Below, in pieces: positions 56,338 through 64,000 of a stretch of DNA of 64,000 nt. The DNA is from Nitrincola salilacus. GTDB taxonomy: Bacteria; Pseudomonadota; Gammaproteobacteria; Pseudomonadales; Balneatricaceae. The stretch lies in assembly GCF_046271865.1 (NCBI RefSeq), contig NZ_CP176580.1, positions 4,650,001 through 4,714,000 on the forward strand. Direction: 5' to 3'. Under the pieces are notes generated by a model. The model was not told the origin of the DNA. It saw only the letters and a program-made list of their open reading frames with translations, and did no database searches. Each line of letters opens with the position of its first letter. The first letter of the stretch is position 1. Position numbers and translations under genes: made by a program.

Positions 56338-57312
56338 GTGGCAGTATATACAGAGATCACCCGTGCAGAGCTGGTCAAGCTGCTGTCTGACTATGACCTG
56401 GGCGAGCTGAAAAGCTGGCAGGGCATAGAAGCAGGCATCGAAAACACCAACTATTTCGTTACCCTCGACCAGTCAGGCACCACGCTTGACCTGGTACTGA
56501 CCATTTTTGAAGAGCTACCGGAAGAGGAGATGGCCTTTTTTGTTGAGCTGGGCCACTGGCTGTCGCAGCGTGACACCCCGGTACCCTATGCCATAGAGGA
56601 CAGAAACGGCATAGCGCTGAAGCAACTGCAGGGTAAACCGGCCTTTTTCCAGCCCCGCTTCTATGGCCAGGACCTCCCTCAATCCGAGCTAGGTGAGGAG
56701 CATTGCCGCCAGATTGGCGATGCGCTGGCACGCTTTCATCTTGCCGGAGCCGACTTCTATATGAAGCGCCAGGCGCATCGTGGCGTGTTCTGGTGGCGGC
56801 GTGAAAGTCAGGCGCTGGCGCACCTGCTGAGCAGCGAGGATGCCGAACTGCTGAAACAGGAAGTTCGCCTGTTTGATGAGCTGCGTGAGCAAAAACTCGA
56901 TCTGCCTTCGGGTATCATTCACGGCGATCTGTTTTCAGACAACGCACTGTTCCGTGATGGCAAACTGGAAGCGATCATCGACCTCTACAATGCAGCAACT
57001 GCCTTTCATCTGTTTGATCTGGCAATCGTCGCCAACGACTGGTGCTGCAATCCCGATGGCTCGATCGACCCACTCAGAGAGCGTGCCCTGCTTGATGGCT
57101 ATTCGGCTGTACGGCCGTTTACCACTGACGAACAGCATGTCTGGCCGATCCTGACCCGCACCGCCGCCATGCGCTTCTGGCTGTCGCGTCTGATCCCCTG
57201 GCTGGGTGTTGAACAGGCGGCACGCAAAGGCAAAAGCATGAAGCTGAAAGACCCGGATCAATACAAACGGATATTGTTGAACCGGATCCACTCCCCGGCC
57301 AGCCTCGGCTGA
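56338..57312 (+). CDS. thrB: Homoserine kinase (aminoglycoside-phosphotransferase fold)
   Basis: A 324-residue ThrB of the APH-like kind found in Pseudomonas, unrelated to the GHMP ThrB of E. coli. GTG start (GTGGCAGTATATAC). It has EAGIENTNYFVTL, the catalytic IIHGDLFSDNALF and the metal-binding IIDLYNA. It phosphorylates homoserine for threonine synthesis. It follows DUF2782 by 9 bp and precedes uvrD by 31 bp. Confidence 0.94.
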   Translation: MAVYTEITRAELVKLLSDYDLGELKSWQGIEAGIENTNYFVTLDQSGTTLDLVLTIFEELPEEEMAFFVELGHWLSQRDTPVPYAIEDRNGIALKQLQGKPAFFQPRFYGQDLPQSELGEEHCRQIGDALARFHLAGADFYMKRQAHRGVFWWRRESQALAHLLSSEDAELLKQEVRLFDELREQKLDLPSGIIHGDLFSDNALFRDGKLEAIIDLYNAATAFHLFDLAIVANDWCCNPDGSIDPLRERALLDGYSAVRPFTTDEQHVWPILTRTAAMRFWLSRLIPWLGVEQAARKGKSMKLKDPDQYKRILLNRIHSPASLG

Positions 57313-57343
57313 GCCACCGACAGAGAACTGAAAAACAAGGCCC

Positions 57344-59554
57344 ATGGACGTTACTCATATCATCGACTCGCTGAATGATGCTCAGCGCCAGGCGGTTTCG
57401 GCCGATGTCAGCAACCTGCTGGTACTGGCCGGAGCCGGTTCCGGCAAGACCCGGGTGCTGGTGCATCGTATCGCCTGGCTGATCGAGGCAGAAGGCTTCT
57501 CACCTTACTCCATCATGGCGGTCACCTTCACCAACAAGGCAGCCCGTGAGATGCGCGGACGTATCGAACAGCTGCTGGGTATCGATACCCAGGGCATGTG
57601 GGTGGGTACCTTCCATGGCCTGGCTCACCGACTGTTGCGCGCGCACTGGCGCGATGCCGGACTGCCGGACAACTTCCAGATCATGGACAGCGACGATCAG
57701 CTACGCCTGATCAAGCGCCTGTGTCGCGAGCTGCAGCTGGATGAAACCCGCTGGCCACCCCGTCAGATTCAGTGGTTCATCAATGCGCAAAAGGATGAAG
57801 GGCTGCGCAGCCAGCATCTGGAGCGCAGCGGCGATCCTTTCCAGCAGACCATGATCCGTGCTTATGAAGCCTATGAACAGGCGTGTGAGCGTGGCGGCAT
57901 GATCGACTTCGGTGAGCTGCTGCTGCGTGCACTCGAACTGCTGCGTGACCGGGCACCGGCACTGCTCAAGCACTACCGCGAACGCTTCCGCTATGTGCTG
58001 GTGGATGAGTTTCAGGATACCAACGCCATCCAGTACGCCTGGTTGCGTCTGTTATGCGAGGGCGAGCAGAAGCTGATGGCGGTCGGCGATGACGATCAGT
58101 CGATCTATGGCTGGCGCGGTGCCCGCATCGAGAACATCCAGAATCTGCCGGAGCATTTCCCTGGTACAGAGATGGTCCGCCTGGAGCAGAATTACCGCTC
58201 CACCAACACCATCCTGAAAGCGGCTAACGGGGTGATCACCAACAATTTCGGGCGTCTTGGCAAGGAGCTGTGGACCGAAGATGGCGACGGTGAACCTATC
58301 TCCCTGTACAGCGCCTTCAATGAGCAGGATGAAGCACGCTTTATCGTTGATCAGATCGAGAAGTGGATCGACCACGGCAACCGCCGCGATGAAACCGCCA
58401 TTTTGTATCGCTCCAACGCTCAGTCTCGTGTACTGGAGGAAGCGCTGATCCGCAGCGGGGTTCCGTACCGCATCTATGGTGGCCAACGCTTCTATGACCG
58501 ACTTGAGATCAAAAATGCGCTGGCCTACCTGCGTCTGCTGGCCAATCGCGATGATGACACGGCGATCGAGCGTGTCATCAATGTTCCGACCCGCGGCATC
58601 GGCACGCGCACAATAGAACTGATCCGCGAGCAGGCTCGCCACGAAGGGATCTCCATGTGGCGCGCAGCCAACGAGATCATCTCACTGCAGCAGCTACCGG
58701 CACGAGCGGCCAATGCTCTGCAGGGATTTCTGGATCTGGTCAACCGCATGAATACCGAGACTGAAGGGCTGGAGCTGCATGAGCAGACCGAACATGTGAT
58801 TCAGCACTCGGGCCTGATCGAGCATCATGAGAAGGAGAAGGGTGAAAAGGCCCAGTCCCGTATCGAGAACCTTGAGGAGCTGGTCACGGCAACGCGCCAG
58901 TTTGCCGGCCAGTGGCAGAGCCAAGCAGATGAAGATGAAGCGGTATCGGTGCTCTCTGCATTTCTGGATCAGGCGGCACTGGATGCTGGCGATACCCAGG
59001 CAGACGCGCATACCGACAGCGTGCAGTTGATGACGCTGCATTCCGCAAAAGGCCTGGAGTTCCCGATGGTGTTTCTGGCAGGCATGGAGGAGGGGCTGTT
59101 TCCTCACAAGATGTCGGCAGAGGAACCGGGGCGTCTCGAAGAGGAGCGTCGTCTGTGCTATGTCGGTATCACCCGTGCGATGCAGAAACTGTTTCTGACC
59201 TACGCCGAATCACGCCGCCTGCACGGACAGGAAACCACCAATCGCGTCTCCCGTTTCGTCAGGGAGATACCCGAAGCACTGATCGAAGAGGTGCGTCTGA
59301 ACAACAGCATCAGCCGCCCTCTGAGCAGCCAGCGCAGCAGTTATGGCGGCGGAGCCACCAGCAGCCGACTGTTCAACAGCGAACCCGAATCCCCCAGCTT
59401 CAACCTGGGGCAGCGCGTAATGCACCCCAAATTCGGTGAAGGTATGGTGATCAGCTTTGAAGGCTCAGGCCCCAAGGCACGGATTCAGATCAACTTCGAT
59501 GAGGTCGGCAGCAAGTGGCTGGTGGTGGGCTTTGCCCGTCTGGAAGTCTGCTGA
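57344..59554 (+). CDS. uvrD: DNA helicase II (UvrD)
   Basis: A 736-residue SF1 3'-5' helicase used in mismatch and nucleotide-excision repair. Motifs: Walker A GAGSGKTRVL, TFTNKAAREM, DEFQDTN, VGDDDQSIYGWRGA, LEQNYRS, TLHSAKGLEF and VGITRAM. The C-terminal tail ends in a Tudor-like fold (GQRVMHPKFGEGMVISFEGSG...IQINFDEVGSKWLV), which binds RNA polymerase in E. coli. Length matches (720 in E. coli). Confidence 0.98.
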   Translation: MDVTHIIDSLNDAQRQAVSADVSNLLVLAGAGSGKTRVLVHRIAWLIEAEGFSPYSIMAVTFTNKAAREMRGRIEQLLGIDTQGMWVGTFHGLAHRLLRAHWRDAGLPDNFQIMDSDDQLRLIKRLCRELQLDETRWPPRQIQWFINAQKDEGLRSQHLERSGDPFQQTMIRAYEAYEQACERGGMIDFGELLLRALELLRDRAPALLKHYRERFRYVLVDEFQDTNAIQYAWLRLLCEGEQKLMAVGDDDQSIYGWRGARIENIQNLPEHFPGTEMVRLEQNYRSTNTILKAANGVITNNFGRLGKELWTEDGDGEPISLYSAFNEQDEARFIVDQIEKWIDHGNRRDETAILYRSNAQSRVLEEALIRSGVPYRIYGGQRFYDRLEIKNALAYLRLLANRDDDTAIERVINVPTRGIGTRTIELIREQARHEGISMWRAANEIISLQQLPARAANALQGFLDLVNRMNTETEGLELHEQTEHVIQHSGLIEHHEKEKGEKAQSRIENLEELVTATRQFAGQWQSQADEDEAVSVLSAFLDQAALDAGDTQADAHTDSVQLMTLHSAKGLEFPMVFLAGMEEGLFPHKMSAEEPGRLEEERRLCYVGITRAMQKLFLTYAESRRLHGQETTNRVSRFVREIPEALIEEVRLNNSISRPLSSQRSSYGGGATSSRLFNSEPESPSFNLGQRVMHPKFGEGMVISFEGSGPKARIQINFDEVGSKWLVVGFARLEVC

Positions 59555-59575
59555 TCGGTTCGCACTTCAGGGGGC

Positions 59576-59668
59576 TCCCGAACACCTTGGGTGAGACGCC
59601 GTAAATACACTCCCTGTAGGCTTGGATGCCGCATCCCTGCGGCATACACTCACCCAAGGTCTCCGGGA
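59576..59668. repeat. Palindromic intergenic element after uvrD
   Basis: Perfect 12-bp arms ACCTTGGGTGAG (59584-59595) and CTCACCCAAGGT (59649-59660), with outer TCCCG/CGGGA pairs and an inner hairpin ATGCCGC...GCGGCAT (59626-59645). Its internal sequence (CCTGTAGGCTTGGATGCCGC) looks like dispersed palindromic repeats seen in marine gammaproteobacteria. It may also end uvrD or the convergent chemoreceptor transcript. Confidence 0.7.
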
Positions 59669-59681
59669 TCATCCGCAGATC

Positions 59682-61487
59682 TTAATCCTTAAGCAATAGC
59701 TCAGGATTGAAGCCCATGATAAACGCACCCCAATGCTTGCCGTTAACGAAGATCGGAATCGACAGATCATTCAGTACCTCGCCGGTATCGCGGATAAAGG
59801 TCTGCAGCAGGAAGGGGGAGGTATTTCTGGCACGTCGCTGTTCGGCACGTGTGCCGTAGATACGACGACGGTTACGGCTGTTAAAGTTATCCACAGCCAC
59901 ATCACCAGTCATCGGTTTTGAAACCTTGGTGTGATGCGCCGGTGCATAACCGTTGCGGTCCATACCGATCGCATAGCTGAACTCTGGATGCTCGTTAATG
60001 AAACTGTCGAACAGAGGCCTCAGCGTCTTGTCGTAGGCATCCGTGTAGGTCAGATCCAGCTTCTCGGGCAGTTGTCCTGGATTGATGCGTTTGTATTGAT
60101 CATCAAAGATATTGTGCCCGGACGCTGCCAACGTCTCAAGTTGCGCCTGTGTCTCGGCCGCCCAGCGCTTGCCGGTCTGCAGTATATGCTCAAAGCCGCC
60201 ATAGCCGATGATAAACTGAGACAACAGCTCCTGCGTATCCTCTGTTGCCTTCTCCAGTGCCAGTGCATGCGTCTGCGACTCGTCCATCTCCTGCTTGATT
60301 GTGGCACTGATACTGGTGATCTCATTCACGTTGTTATGAGACTCTTTGTTTGTATAGGCCAACTCATCGATAGCCGCACTGATGCCTGTCAGTTGGCTGT
60401 TCACCTGTTCGAAATCCTGCACCAGATTACTGAACTGCGTATTGGTTGAGTCGATAAAAGTCTCAGTATTCTGCACATACTCCAGAATCGTATGTGCGCT
60501 GGCACTGGTTTCACCCACCAGCGTTCCCATTTCACCAATATTTTTATCTATCTCCAGCGTGGCGCCGCTGACTTTCTGTGACAGGGTACGCACCTCATCC
60601 GCCACCACGGCAAAGCCACGCCCCGCTTCCCCGGCGCGGGCCGCTTCGATCGCTGCATTCAGCGCCAGCAGGTTGGTCTGTTCAGAAAAGCCCTTGACCA
60701 TCGACAGGATCTGGGTGATGTTCTGCGAGTTATCGCTCAGGCGCTGCACGATCCCCTGAAAATGGCTGACCTGCTCACGAATGGCCGCAATCTGCTGCTG
60801 TACTCCGAGCAACTCCTGCCGCGAACTACGTACCTCACCCAGATTGTTCTGGTTCTGTTCGTTGATCGCCAGTGTACTATTCGCCACGTTATTGATCGCT
60901 TCAGTTGCCTCATTACTGGACTGGAACACCAGTTGCGCGGCATCCTCCTGTCGCGACATCACACTATGTGCCTGAGTCAGAATTTTCTGCAACCGGGTCG
61001 CGTTCAATGATACACCGACACTGCAGCGGCGGGCCTGGGAGATCATCTTCTTCAGACTACTGGAGTACTCGTTATAGCTGGCCGCCATCTCCGAAATCTC
61101 ATCGTGGGTGTACTGCGGCAGCGTGGCGGATATGTCACCATGATTATCCTTGATTGCACTCAGCACTTTGATCATATCGGTGATCGGTCGCACGATCAGA
61201 TGGCGCATAAAGAACAGCGTGAAAACCATTGCCAGCAAGCCTGCCAGCAGAATCACAACGGTTACCAGTTGCAGCGAGTCAAGGCGTTGGGTCAATTGCT
61301 GAACCGCTTCTGCAGGTATCTCGGTTGATATCACCAACTGTTTCAGGTCGCTGACATAGTGCCCAACGGCCAGCGCCATACCCAGAATGAACAGAGTGAT
61401 GAAAAGGAGGTTACCCAGAATTTTACGGGTCAAACTATGGAAGAAGGTCTTCTCAATCGAAGTATAAAGACTCATCGTGGGGCTCAT
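59682..61487 (-). CDS. Methyl-accepting chemotaxis protein with a C-terminal extra domain
   Basis: A 601-residue chemoreceptor. It has one membrane segment near 24-44, a very short periplasmic part (about 30 residues), a second membrane segment (about 75-97), a HAMP domain, and the MCP signalling coiled coil with the conserved tip EQTNLLALNAAIEAARAGEAGRGFAVVADEVRTLS. A 165-residue C-terminal domain then follows (YKRINPG, AIGMDRNGYAPAHH, PFLLQTFIRDTGEV, GKHWGAFIMGF), a ligand-sensing fold known at the C-terminus of a subset of receptors. Sensing is therefore probably cytoplasmic. No CheR/CheB-binding pentapeptide is seen. No cognate signalling genes are nearby. Confidence 0.88.
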   Translation of the reverse strand: MSPTMSLYTSIEKTFFHSLTRKILGNLLFITLFILGMALAVGHYVSDLKQLVISTEIPAEAVQQLTQRLDSLQLVTVVILLAGLLAMVFTLFFMRHLIVRPITDMIKVLSAIKDNHGDISATLPQYTHDEISEMAASYNEYSSSLKKMISQARRCSVGVSLNATRLQKILTQAHSVMSRQEDAAQLVFQSSNEATEAINNVANSTLAINEQNQNNLGEVRSSRQELLGVQQQIAAIREQVSHFQGIVQRLSDNSQNITQILSMVKGFSEQTNLLALNAAIEAARAGEAGRGFAVVADEVRTLSQKVSGATLEIDKNIGEMGTLVGETSASAHTILEYVQNTETFIDSTNTQFSNLVQDFEQVNSQLTGISAAIDELAYTNKESHNNVNEITSISATIKQEMDESQTHALALEKATEDTQELLSQFIIGYGGFEHILQTGKRWAAETQAQLETLAASGHNIFDDQYKRINPGQLPEKLDLTYTDAYDKTLRPLFDSFINEHPEFSYAIGMDRNGYAPAHHTKVSKPMTGDVAVDNFNSRNRRRIYGTRAEQRRARNTSPFLLQTFIRDTGEVLNDLSIPIFVNGKHWGAFIMGFNPELLLKD

Positions 61488-61822
61488 TTTTATGGTTATA
61501 GATCTTACGGTTACTGATCATACATTGACGTTACTGTTCAGCCTGAGCCACAACTACACCGATGCATGGCCATAACGAACAGACAAAAGTAACACAAAAA
61601 ATCAAACAATCAGATACAAAAATGTATCGCTTTGTAATGGAATGTAGCTTTTTGTCGCTGGCAGGTCAATGAACAATGGACGAGGAGCGTAAGCAAAAAT
61701 AACCGAACCCCGAATTGAAGGTAATCAGCTGAAAATATCAGGCCAAAAGTGGGGAGGGAGCCAAGAATAGCAGGATCAGTCGTACTGACAGGTCAGCCCG
61801 GTTGGCAAACCTGCCATAGTCG
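61488..61822. other. Intergenic region with a short palindrome
   Basis: No gene is supported. A 6-bp inverted repeat GATACA-AAAA-TGTATC lies at 61613-61628, about 125 bp upstream of the chemoreceptor start. No sigma-28 (flagellar) promoter was found. Confidence 0.5.
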
Positions 61823-62215
61823 TCAGGGTAAGGTACGGATATGTCCATGGCCATCAATGGCGACCTGCACGCACTCGGCCTGAGTCACTTTGCGCAACTC
61901 CCGACCGTCCGGACAGCGTCCCCAGACCTCAACCTGTATGCGCAGAGAGCTGGTACCACGCTCAAGTACCTGAGTGTAGAAACTCAGAATCGTACCCTGC
62001 AAGACTGGTGACATGAATGACATGCGACCGACAGACACAGTTGCGACACGACCGTCTGCCTCCTGCCCGGCACGGATTTCACTGGCCAGAACCAGTTGCG
62101 AGGCAACCCAGCCGCCATAGACGTCACCAAACATATTGATCGCTTCATGGCCAGCAGGGCGTTGCAGACTGAGCACACCTTCCGGTGGCAGCAGCTGATC
62201 GTCATTAATTGTCAT
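61823..62215 (-). CDS. Hotdog-fold acyl-CoA thioesterase (YciA-like)
   Basis: A 130-residue single hotdog domain that hydrolyses acyl-CoA thioesters. The NMFGDVYGGWVASQLVLAS motif carries the catalytic Asp; SVGRMSFMSPVLQGTILSFYTQV is the second family block. The start MTINDDQLLPPEGVLS is favoured; the longer upstream frame is unconserved. Divergent from pstS. Substrate unknown. Confidence 0.85.
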   Translation of the reverse strand: MTINDDQLLPPEGVLSLQRPAGHEAINMFGDVYGGWVASQLVLASEIRAGQEADGRVATVSVGRMSFMSPVLQGTILSFYTQVLERGTSSLRIQVEVWGRCPDGRELRKVTQAECVQVAIDGHGHIRTLP

Positions 62216-62364
62216 TATCCGGATCTCGCTGTTGTGAGTTATCACTGACATGGCATTTTGTTGCAGTGCATTATACCGATGATACACGGGATATAGAATA
62301 AACAGTAAATAATCACGACATGCGACTGGATGCCAAAAATGAAAAATCTGTGTCGACTTCATGA

Positions 62365-62398
62365 CTGTCATAACTCCGTCATAATCCCACCCTATAGT
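62365..62398 (+). promoter_or_regulatory. PHO box and -10 of pstS
   Basis: CTGTCAT-AACT-CCGTCAT (62365-62382) matches the PhoB direct repeat CTGTCAT-N4-CTGTCAT with one mismatch in the second half. A TATAGT -10 begins exactly 10 bp later (62393-62398), the classic PhoB-dependent layout with the box replacing the -35. Confidence 0.9.
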
Positions 62399-62452
62399 GA
62401 ACCCCACTGAGAGTTACCAAACGTCAGAGTCTTTAACGAGGAGACGCAAGTC

Positions 62453-63424
62453 ATGAACCTGAACAAAATTTTTGCAGCCACGGCTCTCGCCAGTGCTGTG
62501 ATGGTCAGCAACGTTGTTGTTGCCGAAGTCGATCCGAAACTGCCTGAATACAATGCGGTATCCGGTGTATCCGGCAACCTGTCCAGTATCGGTTCAGATA
62601 CACTGAACAACCTGATGTCACTCTGGGCTGAAGAGTTCAACCGCTTCTATCCAAACGTCAACATTCAGGTTCAGGGCGCTGGCTCTTCCACTGCTCCACC
62701 AGCACTGACTGAAGGGACAGCTACCTTGGCTCCGATGAGCCGCGGCATGCGTCAGTCAGAAATTCAGGCGTTCGAAGAGCGTTACGGCTATGCTCCTTAT
62801 GAGCTGCCAGTTGCGGTTGACATGCTGGCAGTATATGTCAACAAAGACAACCCGATCGAAGGTCTGAGCATCCCTCAGGTTGATGCGATCTTCTCTGCTA
62901 CCCGTCGCTGTGGCGGTGACGCTGATATCACTCGCTGGGGTCAGGTCGGCCTGACGGGTGCCTGGGAAAACCGTGATTTCGCCCTGTACAGCCGCAACGC
63001 TGTTTCCGGTACCTACGGTTACTTCAAAGACAACGCAATGTGCGGTGGTGACTTCAAGTCCAGCATCAATGAGCAGCCTGGTTCATCCTCAGTCGTTCAG
63101 GGTGTGAGCGAGTCTATCAATGGTATCGGTTACTCCGGCATCGGTTACCGTACATCTGGTGTCCGCGTTGTACCGCTGGCTGCGGAAGAGGGTGGCGCTT
63201 TCGTCGAAGCTAGCTCTGAGAACGCAGCTTCAGGTGAATACCCACTGGCACGTTACCTCTATATCTACATCAACAAGAACCCGAACCAGGACCTGGACCC
63301 GCAGACTCGCGAATTCGTGAAGATGCTGTACTCCAAGCAGGGTCAGGAAATCGTGCACCGCGATGGTTACGTACCACTGCCTGAGTCTCTGACCGGCCGC
63401 ATCCTTAACGAGCTGGGCCTGTAA
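62453..63424 (+). CDS. pstS: Phosphate-binding protein of the Pst ABC transporter
   Basis: A 323-residue periplasmic substrate-binding protein. Signal peptide (about 1-24, ending VVVAEV) and phosphate-binding residues in SIGSDTLNNLM, QGAGSSTAPPAL and SRNAVSGTYGYFKD. It belongs to the long Pseudomonas-type PstS group rather than E. coli's. It opens a pst operon and is controlled by the PHO box at 62365; a terminator separates it from pstC, giving PstS excess. GAGGAG lies just upstream of the ATG. Confidence 0.94.
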   Translation: MNLNKIFAATALASAVMVSNVVVAEVDPKLPEYNAVSGVSGNLSSIGSDTLNNLMSLWAEEFNRFYPNVNIQVQGAGSSTAPPALTEGTATLAPMSRGMRQSEIQAFEERYGYAPYELPVAVDMLAVYVNKDNPIEGLSIPQVDAIFSATRRCGGDADITRWGQVGLTGAWENRDFALYSRNAVSGTYGYFKDNAMCGGDFKSSINEQPGSSSVVQGVSESINGIGYSGIGYRTSGVRVVPLAAEEGGAFVEASSENAASGEYPLARYLYIYINKNPNQDLDPQTREFVKMLYSKQGQEIVHRDGYVPLPESLTGRILNELGL

Positions 63425-63445
63425 CAAGACCAAGTTGAGTTGCTG

Positions 63446-63472
63446 AAGAGGCCCTTGCGGCCTCTTTTTTTT
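63446..63472 (+). terminator. Terminator between pstS and pstC
   Basis: GAGGCC-CTTGC-GGCCTC with T8 after it. Partial read-through would let pstC be expressed less than pstS. Confidence 0.85.
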
Positions 63473-63532
63473 CGTCTTTCAGAACAGGGGATTAACGAAC
63501 TTGCAGCTGTTCGGCAGAAAAAGCTCGTTGCG

Positions 63533-63566
63533 CCGTAACATAATTGTCATATTCCACCCTTATTCT
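63533..63566 (+). promoter_or_regulatory. Candidate second PHO box upstream of pstC
   Basis: TTGTCAT (63544-63550) matches the PhoB half-site in six of seven bases. Eleven bases upstream CCGTAAC (63533-63539) matches four of seven. A TATTCT -10 follows 10 bp after the second half (63561-63566), the same spacing as at pstS. Confidence 0.5.
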
Positions 63567-63607
63567 TGCCAGCATCATTAAATTCGATCCGAAAAGAGCG
63601 ATTTCTC

Positions 63608-64000
63608 ATGAATGATACGGTGACCCCGGCGGTTCCGACCTCCACCCGCAGTCGGTCCTTGTTACCCGATACTGAGGCGCGCCAGAAACTGCGCAGAAAA
63701 CGCGCCCGTCGTGACTCTACCTCCCGTTGGGGGATTACTATCGCGGGCTATGGCGTGGTATTTGCGCTGGCGATGATATTTGTTTATCTGTTTTATGAGG
63801 TGATGCCGATTCTGAAAGGCGCCACCGTAACACAGCAGGCTACCTACCCTCTGCCAGTGCAGGATGCCGGACTGCAGCACCTGCTTATTGAGCGTTATCA
63901 GGAGCTGGGTATTCAGTACACGGATAATGGTCAGGTCACTTTTTTCGAAGCCGATAATGGCAATATCCGCAGTCAGTTTGATCTGCCGATTGCGGATGGA
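63608..64000 (+). CDS. pstC: Phosphate transport permease PstC, N-terminal part
   Basis: The frame opens at ATG 63608 and runs to the window edge (131 codons, no stop). It begins with a basic cytoplasmic stretch (RSRSLLPDTEARQKLRRKRARRDS), then a first membrane segment (WGITIAGYGVVFALAMIFVYLFY) and the start of a large periplasmic region. This long N-terminal layout is that of the Pseudomonas-type PstC (650-760 aa) next to a pstS, rather than the 319-aa E. coli protein. The rest, with pstA, pstB and phoU, lies beyond the window. Confidence 0.87.
   Translation, partial: MNDTVTPAVPTSTRSRSLLPDTEARQKLRRKRARRDSTSRWGITIAGYGVVFALAMIFVYLFYEVMPILKGATVTQQATYPLPVQDAGLQHLLIERYQELGIQYTDNGQVTFFEADNGNIRSQFDLPIADG

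Noticed and set aside
61488..61620. Flagellar sigma-28 promoter for the chemoreceptor
   Set aside because: No TAAAGTTT-N11-GCCGATAA-like match on the minus strand.

Overview
The window comes from a gammaproteobacterial chromosome. Gene order is repeatedly Pseudomonas-like: rpoH/ftsX-ftsE-ftsY, oxyR-recG, coaBC-dut-algC-argB, gpmI-envC-ctpA, ubiB-hisI-hisE-tatABC, and dsbA-cytochrome c4-engB-polA-DUF2782-thrB. SlmA, a Cpx-type envelope stress locus, an MJ1255/VC2487-type glycosyltransferase and moderate GC fit a marine Oceanospirillales-type bacterium (Marinobacterium/Nitrincola-like) better than Pseudomonas itself. Genus assignment is inference. Almost everything is core housekeeping. I saw no insertion sequence, prophage, CRISPR array, toxin-antitoxin locus or defence island.

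Layout. 1-3.2 kb: glnK, then a cpxAR two-component operon divergent from cpxP, with a CpxR-type box between them. 3.2-6.4 kb: a ygdD-thiS-thiG-trmB operon and rpoH. 6.6-10.4 kb: an isoprenylcysteine-methyltransferase-like gene interrupts the usual rpoH-ftsX junction, then ftsX-ftsE-ftsY. 10.5-14.2 kb: a degenerate M16-like protein, rsmD, a TetR regulator, coaD and a 2[4Fe-4S] ferredoxin. 14.2-22.0 kb: DUF501, oxyR-recG, an SDR protein, ppk1 and hemB. 22.0-22.6 kb: an intergenic region with a GGA-rich, terminator-ended candidate Csr/Rsm-type small RNA. 22.6-27.9 kb: glycosyltransferase, hydrolase, mutM, EamA transporter, rpmB-rpmG, radC. 27.9-32.6 kb: coaBC-dut-algC-argB-slmA. 32.6-38.8 kb: yibQ-ctpA-envC-gpmI, divergent from rhodanese-grxC-secB. 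38.9-39.5 kb: a frameshifted DTW-domain gene. 39.6-44.9 kb: a complete rRNA operon (16S-23S-5S, minus strand) with no tRNA in its spacer, recognisable boxA sites, processing stems and a P1-type promoter. 44.9-52.9 kb: tatABC, hisE, hisI, ubiB, a diguanylate cyclase, dsbA, cytochrome c4, engB. 52.9-53.1 kb: a candidate small RNA downstream of polA, in the position of Spot 42 (E. coli) and ErsA (P. aeruginosa). 53.1-61.5 kb: polA, DUF2782, thrB, uvrD, a palindromic intergenic element, and a chemoreceptor with a C-terminal extra domain. 61.8-64 kb: a thioesterase and the start of a pst phosphate operon with PHO boxes.

The most interesting content is noncoding: the two candidate regulatory RNAs (22.32-22.47 kb plus strand; 52.92-53.09 kb minus strand, the latter preceded by a sigma-E/AlgU-like promoter), the CpxR box, and the PHO boxes. 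Together they suggest envelope-stress, post-transcriptional and phosphate-starvation control can be read directly from this window. All functional statements rest on recognising families and motifs by eye; no database search was run.
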